From Apricaphanius iberus (Eukaryota; Chordata; Actinopteri; Cyprinodontiformes; Aphaniidae): a stretch of 64,000 nucleotides of DNA. Below, in pieces: positions 42,801-54,800 of this stretch. The position numbers and the translations under genes were made by a program. Every line of letters starts with the position of its first letter. Position 1 is the stretch's first letter. The notes beneath the pieces are model-generated. The model saw only the letters and a program-made list of their open reading frames with translations. It did no database searches and was not told the origin of the DNA. Location: positions 1,674,001 to 1,738,000 of the forward strand of contig JAPXFQ010002738.1 of assembly GCA_028564705.1 (NCBI GenBank), given 5' to 3'.

Positions 42801-45800
42801 TTTTAGCTGTTTTTGCGTTAGTAGTGTACGCAGCGAAATTAAAAAAAGAGCAAACAAATACAATTATTAAAAGATGAATAATTATGTCATTTTGTGCCAT
42901 GAATCATTTTCTAATCCTTTTAACTTCTCAACATAAATTATGCCCTTATTAAAGAATCAAGTCTCAATCTGGATCAGTCATTTGTGTTTTGATGCCAATA
43001 GCAGAAAGTACCGATCTTAAATGGTGGTTAAGGGCCGTGCAAAATCAGTGTAAGGGCCATAAATGGGCCCCCTGGGCCGCACTTTGGACATCCCTGGTTG
43101 AAGCTAAAGATTCAGATGTGCGTGTGTTTAAATTGTGATTTTTGACCATTCTTTTAAAAAAACAATTATAAATATGAGAGGAGGAAAAAATCATAATATA
43201 ACATGGTCAGATTTTTTAAGAATTTATTTGCAAATTATGGTGGAAAAAAAGTATTTGGTTAATAACAAAAGTTTATCTCAATACTTTGCTATTTACCCTT
43301 TTTTGGAAATGACAGAGGGGAAACGTTTTCTGTAAGTCTTCACCAGGTTTTCACACACTGTTGCCGGTATTCTGACCCATGCCTCCATGCAGATCTCCTC
43401 TACAGCTGGGATGTTTCGGGGCTGTCGCTGGGCAAAACTTCCAACTAGTGCTAGTTGGAAGCAAACCCTAAATTAAAACACTGGCTGAAGTCCTTTATTG
43501 GAGAAATTACACTGATTACTACCTATTTTGTGTGTTGTAAGGCGGATTTTATGCCAAAATTAAAACCTACTCAAAAGAAAACAACCTTACAACAGTCCCA
43601 TCCCAGCCACACTGCTGTCCATGGGTAACAAAACAGATTCTGCGTCATTTAGCTTGGGCACCAAGTTTGTGCTGAAAAAAATTTAAACGTCACGTTCCCG
43701 AGATTTCTTAAGTACCGGTGGTAACGGTGGACCCGGTCACACCCGGTTCGTCGATGCGCATGCACTTCCTCTTTACTAAGGCGCTGCGACATGGCGCTCG
43801 GCGGTGCAGCTGATGTGGTAGAGCCACTTGTGGATAAAGGAGGAGAAAAAAGAGACAAGCGTGGAAATATTTTGGATATGCCGCTGACGACGAGGGCAAC
43901 ATCAATGGTAGTTAAAAACTAATTTGCAAACAATGTCAGCAAGGTTTTCTCTCAAGATGAGGAAACACATCTAACCTAATAAAACACGTCAAAGACCGAC
44001 GCTCGGATCTGATGAAAGAGTTCAAGTACGTTTCAAACTAATTTCAAATTTAGAGCTTCTGTTATGAAATATATATCATATTTTAATTTGAATGTCGGAA
44101 TCAGTCGGTTAGAAATAAACAGCCGTTTGTGGAGTAGATTTTTAGCATCCGCGATGCGGCTACAGCTAACATAATAAGTGTTGGTGCAGTCACACCGTCC
44201 AAAACCTCAAGGGCCAGAATTGCGAGATTACATGTTGAGTCTAATGTTGAGGCCGTCAGAGTCTCTGAGGTGCTCTTTGGTTGCATACATTTTTTAAAAA
44301 CTTTTCCTGCTTTCGGAGCTTCAAAGTAGCTAAAGCCAGCAACGAGGTAGTCGAGCTAGCTGAACTTCCGTCCCCTTTAGCGTCAGCCAATCAGAGCATC
44401 TCACTCACTGCAAAAACTGTCCGTCTAACCAAGTCCGACAATCTTAACAGTCAAAACTTATTTTTGATCTGGTTTTTAGACTTATATACTAAGCAAGAAC
44501 ATAGAATGTTAGATTATTGATCCTATTAAGTGAATATATGTCTTATTTTGAGAATTCTTACCAAGTGCAACTGTCTTATTGCCCTGCAGATACTAGAATA
44601 GTCTAAAACTTGTTAAATAATCTGCCAGTGCAGTAAGAAAACTGCACCTGGTAAGAATTCTCAAAATGAGACACATTCTTTAAAAAACATTCATAATCTA
44701 AGACCTTCTGCTCTTGCTTGGTATCTAAGTCTCAAAACAAAATCAAAAACAGTTTTTGGAAACAAGATCTTTGGACTTGGTTAGACGGACAGTTATCGCA
44801 GTGCTGGAGTGACGTCGCCCGACGTAGACGTTGTCTAGCCAGCCAAGATCCCCCATTGTTTAAAACGTTCAGGAGAGAAAGGCCTGGCAACGCGCTTTGC
44901 AAGCTGCAGTCTTAAAGATATACGCTTCAAAATAGTTACTTTTTGAGAGTTGTTTTTTTTTTAACCAAACTTCTGGTTTGGTACCGTGACAACACTTTGT
45001 AAGGTAAAGACGGTGAGGAAACAGAGGAGGAATCGAATATTTAGAGGACAAACCACAGCCTCATCGTTTGGGAAGTGATCGTCCATTTATCGTGATCGAG
45101 GTGAACTGCTAAATATGTCTCGATGCTGATTTGAGGCCGGAATCGCCCTACTTTAGTGTATCTCTTGCTCCCTGCTGCTGAGTGAAAGCAGCTAAAAGCA
45201 GCTAAAAAAGAAATAAAAAATTCCCCTGCAGCCCGGAGGCCTCGAACAGGAAGCAGCAGAAACAATACCTGCGCCCGGGTGTAATGAATACGTTTCTATT
45301 TACATAAAACGCTCGCTGAGCGCGACACCTGCATGTCTGCGGCGATAACACGCATTGTGTTTCAACGTTGTGATTGAGTTCCCGTGTTTTTGCCTTCAGA
45401 GCTCCATTCGCTCAGCCTGTTTGACAAACACTCCATCAGACCCATTTCACCATTCTTTCTATTCAGCCAGGGTTTGCTCCTTTTTGGTTTACAGCTTTAA
45501 ATAAAAGTCCGCTACGTCCGGTTCATGTAGGGTTTGTGTGTTGGAGGCAGAGATGCATCTAAAAGTTGCAGAATATTATCTCAGGACTGAAGCTGGACAC
45601 CCCTACCTTATAGAATACAGCTCATAACTTCTGGCCAAGAAACAAACTGATCTTGTGCCTAATGCGCTGCTGAAGTCAAACGTCTGCTTTCTAAATGAAA
45701 TTTTAAACAGTTGTCACGGTGGGCATGATGATTTAGCTGCAGACATATTCTAGTATTTTAAACATTTAGAATTCGAATAAATCCCTTCTGACTGAATGTC

Positions 45801-48800
45801 GCGTTTGAAGATTTGTGTCAGAGCAAAGGAATGGAAAATATCCAGGTTTATGCTTCATCTCAGGAATCCCATCAGTCCCAGGATTTGTTTCATGGTGTTA
45901 AATTGAGCATTTGTGGAAAAAATGGACACCGAGAGGTCTATGCATATCATATGTGTAAAATAAATACAATTCAATTTTTCAAACTCTAGCTGCTATTTTT
46001 GACTTTTTGAAAAATTAATAAGAAATAACCTTTTTATTTTCCAATTCACAATTTTTTTCATCTGTAAAATAAAATGAAAAAGAAAAGGAAATTTAATATT
46101 TAATTTTCTAATAACACCCCAGCAAAATTGATATAAAATTCAGTTTGAAATGTCAAAAATTAAAATGCACCTGCAGAAATTTTTTTTTTTTCATTTTCCG
46201 ACTGCAAATGCCATTTTTTTACTTATGAATAAAACAAAATAAAAACATGTAAAATGCTTTTCCATTTTCCAATCAGCATTGCTTGTTCTGTAACTTTATT
46301 AAAAAGAAAAAGCAATGGCTATTGCTTTTTCGTTTTCTTGCTCGCGCCGCAAAAAGTGTAACTTAATTCGAATGGATTGGCAATCCCACACCACGCAGGA
46401 GACTGACGTAAATTTTTACATTTGGATGGAAAATCTTCTTCTAGAAAACTACTAAATGTTTTTATCTGTATGAGACCCCTGGGCAGGAGGCAGAAACTTG
46501 TACTATTCTTTAACTAAGGTCGTTCGGGTTGCACTTTGAACACTCCGACCTGACTTGTGTTTGATGCACTTAGAAGGGGAAGTTTGGATTTTTGCAACCT
46601 GGACTTTATTTTATCCTGCATGTCGCTCATTTATTCACCCAGACGAGTCAATCGGCAGATATTTAGATCCAGTCGCGATCAGTGTACATCCATATAATGG
46701 GAGTTGTAGGGGTACGGCAAGTGTCGCCTCTAAATAAGGCATTATCTGCCACAAAACTCCTTCAATTTAACCAATGTTTTGTCCTTAAATGGCTAGCAAT
46801 ATTTCCCTGTGAGTTCGGTTGGTCTCAGAGGAGTTTTGTGTTGTTGTCTTCAGGGGTGTTTTACAGGTTTTTTATCCAACCCACTCTGACTAACCACCGA
46901 TGTCAGAGTGAAAGTCCAGCTCAGGCTACAACTGGGACGACAACAAAGCACCTCAGAGAGGCTCTGAACCCACAGAGGAATAGTGCTAGCGATTCATAAC
47001 AAGACATTGGTGAAACGAAATGGATTTGTGGCAGATAATGCCTCATTTAGTGGCTGTACTTTAGTTGCCTCATCAACTCTCATTATATGGATATACACTG
47101 ACTGGATTAGAAAAAAGGACTCAAAGTGACTCCAAACATGTCTGGGTGAGTAGATGAACGCATTGCATGCTATAAATAAGGTCCAGGTTGAAAATAAAAC
47201 TAACTTCCCTTTTAAATCATACATCCATGAAGCTACTGGGGCACCTCTATCAACTTTGTTGAGGTGATTTATTTTGGATTTTGATTCCTCCACCTTGCCA
47301 CCTTGACTTAACTCTCCATGATTACAGCAATGATTCAGTCCGACAGCTTTCCTAAAACGAGATTAAAAGCCAAATAAAACAACGATCTATTTATCCATCC
47401 TTCCTCCTAGAAGAAGAGTGACGGAAAGCTGTACTCCTGCTCCTGCAAATGCACCCGCGTCAAAGCCGTTTCAAACGTATCTCCAGGATGTCAGGGTCAG
47501 CAGGAAAGGCGCCCCCCTGCCGTTTATCACGATAGATTAGTATCCCATAATACATCTGTCTCCTTCCTCTAATATCCCTCCTTTACTCCCCAATTCCCAA
47601 TCTGCTCCAGTCGATCAACAACCCCATCCATCTAACTTTCCACAAGACCGTCTCCAGATGCTTTCAGCAAGTCTGAGCGGGCCCGGGTGCACGTTTGCAC
47701 ATGGAAAAACCCAGACGGACGGGGAAACAAGAAACGGATGAGTTTATGTGCGTTTGATTTGAATAAGTAATAACGCCTTTTTTGTAGCATATGAAGAAAG
47801 ACGCTCGTAATTGAGAAAACAAGCCCTGCAGTTTATACACAGAACAATTTCCACACATGTTATTAAGTTAATTAGAGGCTTCTCATCCACTTCCCAGGGA
47901 GAAATGTTCTGTAATCCGGACTCCGCCCCCACCCCCGATATGCATTAAAACAAGCTCAATCTTGCCTGGACAATAACAGATTTGATTCAGAGTTCAACAG
48001 TAAAGTTTCTCTCCTACATGGAGTGAATTTCAGGTAGAAAAAAAAAAAATAAATCCCAACCTATTTCTTACTGACTCCCTGTGGTCCTGCAGCATCCATT
48101 TCCACCATAACTATAGTCGCTTATTTTATTTTTAATCTTTTTTTTGTGGTTCATCAGAAGAATGACACGTTTACTACACAGCACATTGGTTTACTCCAAG
48201 TTCTAGATAATAATAAACCATACAAGAGGTAGCTCATAAAGTTAATAAAAGGATAAGACAAAATATAAAACAATAGAAACATAGCAGATAGAACAACCAA
48301 GAGAAGTCAATAAAATAAGTAAAAGAATGAAATAAAAGCCCTGGATATAATAGCTAGGTACTAAAAGCGAGGGAGTATAAATAAGTCTTTAAACGAGACT
48401 TAAAGACCACGATGGAGGAGGAGACAACACACACTATTCCGTAAGAGTGGAGTCGAAGCCAAACAACGCACGGTTTAAAACACTTTCAATGAAAGAGAAT
48501 CTGAAAAGTGTGGCATGCTTTTCTTTTTTCAGCCCCAAAGAGTCAATCGTTTGTAAAACCAAGTTTTGTTTTTGTAAGATGTAGGTCCGTACTTTGACTG
48601 GGGCTTTTATAACTCTGTTCCTGTCTCCATGCTTCGACTTTTCTTTCCTGCTGAACGGTGAGTCTTAAAGCAACTAGCATGCTAGTAGTTCCCATTCACT
48701 TACATTGGTTTACGCTAAGCTAAAGCGACACACTGCTGCCAGATCAGGGGAATTACTGGGATGGTGACAAAATTCTTTTTTCTCACTAATCTAACTCTAC

Positions 48801-51800
48801 GGAGTGTGACAACAGACACATTTTTACATAGGTTTGAAATATCCCTTGAATTCTTCTGCAGCTTCTAAGTGATTTTCTTCCAGGATTGTCCTGTATTCAG
48901 TTCCATCCAACTTTTGATCATCTCTGACCAGGCTGAAATTGCCCAGAGTTGCTCATAGACAAACTGTACAACCATCTTAAGACCACAATTTTCATAAAAT
49001 GGTCATAAGTATACATATGAAGGTTCAAAGGCACCCTCACTAAGAACGTTCTCTCAAGAATAACTCAATTTGCTCCTGTGAATAAAAAGGAAGCCGTGAA
49101 AAATTCCTAAAACCTTTCATAGCAATTACAGATTTCGTACGAACTGGGGATACTTTCAAAGTAATAGTTTGTAGCAATGTTTGTGACCGTAGCTTTAAAG
49201 GTTGAATATGGAACATTTTCATAAAATATACATAAAAGAAACAAAATTTCCTAAACAATTATATTAAAATTAATAATGTAATAAAATGTACATTTTAACC
49301 GGGCACGACAAAGCTGTTATGTTGAGGTTGTAAGGTTGACAGATATGGTCTCTGTGATCCAACTATATGGTCGCCGCAGCTCGGCTGGCTCTGGGAGAAA
49401 TGGAGAAGTCAGGTCAAGCAGCTGCATCAGAGCTCCGGAGATATCGTTATCCGTCTCAGGAGAGGAGTGACTGCTGAAGGACAGAAACTGGAGTAGTTTT
49501 GGGTGAAGTCTACACTAGATGGACCCCTATGACGGCATCAAACACACGCGGCAACGACGACCTTCCTCCTGGGTCGATAAGCTTTCAACTTTATTTTTCG
49601 TTTATTTTTTATTTAACATTTATTTAACCACTAACTTCCCTTCGAGATTAAAAACCTTTTTGTCAAGGGAGTCCTGGCCAAGAGGCAGTAAAGGAGTTGC
49701 AAATTACAATTAGAATTCGTACACATCATTAAAAATAATTACAATGTAAAAAGCTAGAGTTAAATTATATGGACTTAAAACTGTTTAACCCACTAACGTT
49801 CCTGCAATTTCCGCCCAAAATATTTTTAGAACGCATGCCCAAATTAAAATTAAAGCTGTTCTTGAACCGCTTGGAGTAGAGATATGGCTGAGGTCTCGTT
49901 GGAAAGGAAACACTCTGAAATAATTCACAGAACATTGAAAATATTTCTAAGTGCAATTGTTGTCCACTTATATAATTTTTAATACAGAGGGAAAGCTAAT
50001 ATTATCCTTTCGCTTATTAAAATTTATAAAATATATGCTCAAAAAATAGTTTTATAATTGTGTGGCGACCCTAAAAACATTGTGGGTCTAAAGTCTGATT
50101 TATTACCTTTATCCACGAAAAAGATGACAGCAATAAACCAAAAAATTAGCATTTTACATCATATGTAAATGAATACCATAAACTAAAGGTCAAATATGCC
50201 AAAAAAAGGTTAAATCTGTGCCAAATCTGCTATTTCCTTCTAATAAAAAAAACCCCTCCCAAAATCACCACCGTCGTGTCTCAAACAAAGTTCTTTGGCT
50301 TCCATAATGTTGTATAATATATTAAAGTGTGTTTTGACCCAGCACTCAAAGGGTTACTTACTGTGCGTAATGGTGCGTAATCCTTTCCTGTCTTTGTTTG
50401 GATAAGCTTCTTTACGCGGGCCGTTTCGTATGGCTCAGATAAAGTCCAACCCCTCGAGTGAACTATTGCCGTTTTCAGCATTACATTGGCTATTTTATGC
50501 TTAAATCACCATTGTTCTCAGCCGCGACCGGTTTGAAGCACATAGGAGAGAATGGGGATGGTACTTTTCAGCTATCAGACAATAGCTGACTATTTTGCCA
50601 CAGAATACCATGGTGACCTGTCAGCTATTGGATCAAGTAAGCTATCAGTCATAAACTCAGCCCTTCGGGCATGTGCAGTGTCATTTGTTGCGGGAAATCC
50701 ACATGATATAAGAATCTGTGATTAACAAACATTGAGAAACATACTCCCGGGGAGGGAAATTTGTTGAAGTTTATGTGAGACTGTGGATGTAGGACTTGGG
50801 GCAACAATGTTATTGCCGAACATCAAATTGACCCTTGTTGATGCAAAAACACTGTTTGTTCAAGTTAGATCAGATTTGTGAGAGGCAGCAGGCTGCAAAA
50901 TGTGAGTTATGCATAATTCTTCTTCCGGGAGGGAATGGGGGGGTGACAAAGACAACTGCTGTGTTCACACTTGGTGTCCTTTATTGGCATATATGGTTAA
51001 AAAACTATTAGCTTTCCAATGATATAAAACATATAAATTGATGGAAATTATAAATCAGAATATTATCGATTAAAAAGTAAAAATGGTGGATGGGCCCACC
51101 GGCGGGCTGTCGGAACGTTAAGGGGTTAATTAAATAAGTTCAGTTAGTTTCCGGTCTTTTTGGAGCATGTTCCATTTAGAAGGATCAGAGTGAACAAAAG
51201 CCCTTTTACCCAGTTCTGTTCACACAAGTGGAACAGCAAGCAATAGGTGATCAAAGTTGATCATTTCTGAAACCTAACTCTGCTTTACTCTTCTCCAGAA
51301 CTAGATCTTGGACATGTCTGCTGCGTTCTTGCTTTTCATTATGCAGGTTGTTGTCTAATTACACAAAGACGGACTGTTTACCGTTTGGGAAATTCTGAAG
51401 GCAGCGGTACCTTGTTTTTTACTTAGACGTATCACAAGGGGGACGAATACGAATGGCTTTTGGATGATTTTTCAGTGTAAAAATGTTTAAACGTCCTCGA
51501 CTTACTCCGAACTTGAGCTCCTCAATTCATTGAGGAAACTCATCTGAGCCTCTTGTGTAGTTTCAGTCTTGCTCGGAATCAGTGAACTGAGAACTTCTTC
51601 TTTCAGCTCTGCCTCGGCTTCAACATGGCAGACAACGCTAACCTCTCCCTCTATCCTGGCATCTCTCACTAACGAGTCTCAGGGATAATCATAGTCTTGA
51701 GTTAGAGCTGGAGAATCGGTGCCGACAATTAGAAGCCCTTTAACCCGGAGGCGTACGTGTGGCAACAAACCCCAGATCTCATTTGCATCGCAGCTATGTA

Positions 51801-54800
51801 GGTTTATATCGTTAGGAACACCCAGAGAGACAGAACTGGCACAGAATGTAACCCAGGTCATTTGAACCAGAGTGATTCAGCTCAGAATCATAGCTTGGGG
51901 GTTTCAAACAGCCGGCTTTGTTAATATCAACAAAGATAACGTCAGTCAAGCTTCATAAGTAGATTTTTTATTAGATATTTTCCCCCAATAATGATAAAAA
52001 ACAGAGATGCCACCTTTAGTAGTGCTCAAAAGGGTTTAAGACAGATTAGTTTTTTTAAATGTGGGTTCTTGTGGAGTTGGAGCAGGTTTTGTTTTGACAA
52101 TCTTCAACTTTATAAATAGGATTATTTCTCTAACAAAGCCATAACTAAATTGTGAAAAAGGTTTTCCTACTCGTCTGTCAGTCGCAGTTACACACATGAC
52201 CTGAGCCAGGCTTCGGCTCACAGCAGGTTTGTTTTTTAAACAGTGACAGAAAAATAATGGCGTTATATCGTTTTGACAGATTAGTATTCACACGTTTGAC
52301 CAATCAGTGCATATGCGTAGACATTTCCAATTTTACGCATGGAATACAGGTAACTGAATCAATCAGGAAAAGATTTCCATAAAGGTGTCTGAGTATCATC
52401 TCAGACCTGGACACCGTACCCAATGCATCTCTCTAACCGGGGAGCTGACAGCGCACTGAAGAGTTACTGAGGTTTTGGAGCAGTTCCGTGCCAACCACCA
52501 GTGCTTGCTGCAGAATTTCCTCGCACTGAAACGATAGTTTGCAGGTCAGGAAACGGCTCGTTCAGAGAGTCTCTCTGACTTCTGATCACTGCCATTTGGA
52601 GAAATGTTACCTGATTTCAACGCTTTGGCTGATGTGGCGTTTAATTCCAGTCTCCAGTTTGGTAGTGGAGAGTGGATTTAGCCTCCAGCACAACCTCTGA
52701 ACCCTCATGAGAAGTAAACCTCTGCAGCATACCCACTATATGATTATAGTTTAAGTTGAATCAATTAATTTCATTGTTTATATCTAGTTCTGTGTTGAGC
52801 TAATTTGGACTGAACCTTTGGAACTAAAAACGAACGATCAAGAGTCAGAAAACAGCTTTAGTTAATACAACTAGAAACTACAGATCAGGCCTGTAATCTG
52901 GGTGTAGTAATGGAGTCAGAACTGAACCTTCAGTGTCCCATAAAGTTAATAACAAGGTCAGCCTTCTATCACCAAGAGAACATTTCTGGGATTAAAGGAC
53001 GAATGTTGCGACAGGATGTTGCAAAAAATCATCCATGCATTTTTATATTTAGTCGGACTGATTACAACAGCGTCCTCACAGGTCTGTCTAAAAAGTCAGC
53101 TGCAGCCAGCATTGGGCAAGTTACAAATTTTTTTTTTTAGATACATTTTCTATTACTAGCTAAATCCTCAAAAATGTAATATGTTTGCATTACATATCAG
53201 TGTCTCAAAAATGTAAACGAATTACACTATAAGTTACTTTTTGAAAAATATCGTAAATATGTAATACCATTTCTAAATACTCTAACTTATCTATTTAGAT
53301 TTGACTCAACTTTGATAACACAAATACTATATTTTTCACACTATTTCAACAAAACTTCAAGTCTCAATTGCCTTTGCATGTAGCTCAGAGAATACACTTC
53401 AAAATCCTCCCACTAGTTTATAAATCGTTGAGTGGATTAGCACCAAAATATGTTGAATCAGGGTGACACTATGAAAACCAACCAAACCACTCAAGAACTC
53501 TAAACTAATAAACATCCACAGAATTAGAGTCAAACATGGAGAAGCAGCTTTCAGTTTCCATGTTTCCCGTATCCTGAATAAACTTTGAGATGACTACAAA
53601 GCTGCTGAAACACAGATTTCCTTTAAATCAAGGCTAAAAACTCATCTGTTTAAGCTGCCTTTGAATAAGTGATAAGTAATAGCTGCTTAAACATTAACTC
53701 CACTTTGGATCACAACTTTTCCTAACTTCTCTTTATTTTGCCACCACAAGTTTACCGTATCTTTTTTCCATTTGTTCATTATGTTATGTTTTAAACCAGG
53801 GGCGCCCAAACGTTTTCACTCAGAGGGCCAAAATGAAATTCTATTACAGCGCCATGGGCCAAATCCAATATTTTACAAAAAATACAAATACTAATAGTAT
53901 AATAAATCACTTTTATTTATTATACAGTTATTTAACATTTTCTGTGTAAATAACATTGAACAAAATATGACAAATAAATCATATAGGTATATAGAACACG
54001 TATCTGACCATCAGTATTTGATTTAAAAAAAAATATTTTTTTCTGTGGGCTCCATGTTGGTTAAAGCCGCTTAAAGCAACAGTCTGTGTGATAAGCCGAA
54101 GCTGCAGCAAAGGCTCATGGGACATTTCATAAATTGATATTTTACAACTATTTTTGGTCTTTTAAAGTTTGCAAATGTAAATATTTGCAAAAATCTAGTC
54201 TATATTCACTTATAGTTGCTTGTATTTCAATTTGAAACCCAATTAATGATTATTCATATGTACTTTACATTCATATTCACTGGGCCTGGTTATAAAAAGT
54301 TGTTCAAGAAGTGAAAGAAGGTCAGGGTCATCCCCTGGCGGGCCAAAATAAATGGCTTGGGGGGGGGCGACTTTGGGCACCCCTGTTTTAAGCTGTTAAA
54401 ACTCTCTATCTAAATAAACTTGACTTGTACCCAAAACAGTTCATGGTTCACTGCAAAACCAGTCCACATCATCATACTTCCACCTCTGTGCCTGACAGCT
54501 GTTACTGAGTTTCAGAGAAGAAAAACGTTTTTTTATGATGTTTGGTTTCACTGACCAGACATCTAAACCTTTGTCTCATACTTACGTAGGATATTGCTTC
54601 AGTAGTTTAACTGATTCAGATGGATCTATGCGACCCAAAGCAAGGCTTTAACAAACACCAATCCACCAGTCTACTTCTAACTTTTCACACTTAGTCTTCC
54701 AAAACTAGAGATCCCAGAGTTAATTTTTAACTCCTAACCCCTTTAACCTCCAGGTGTAGGCCTTCTCAGCGTTACACTGGCAGAACTGGTTAAATTTCTG

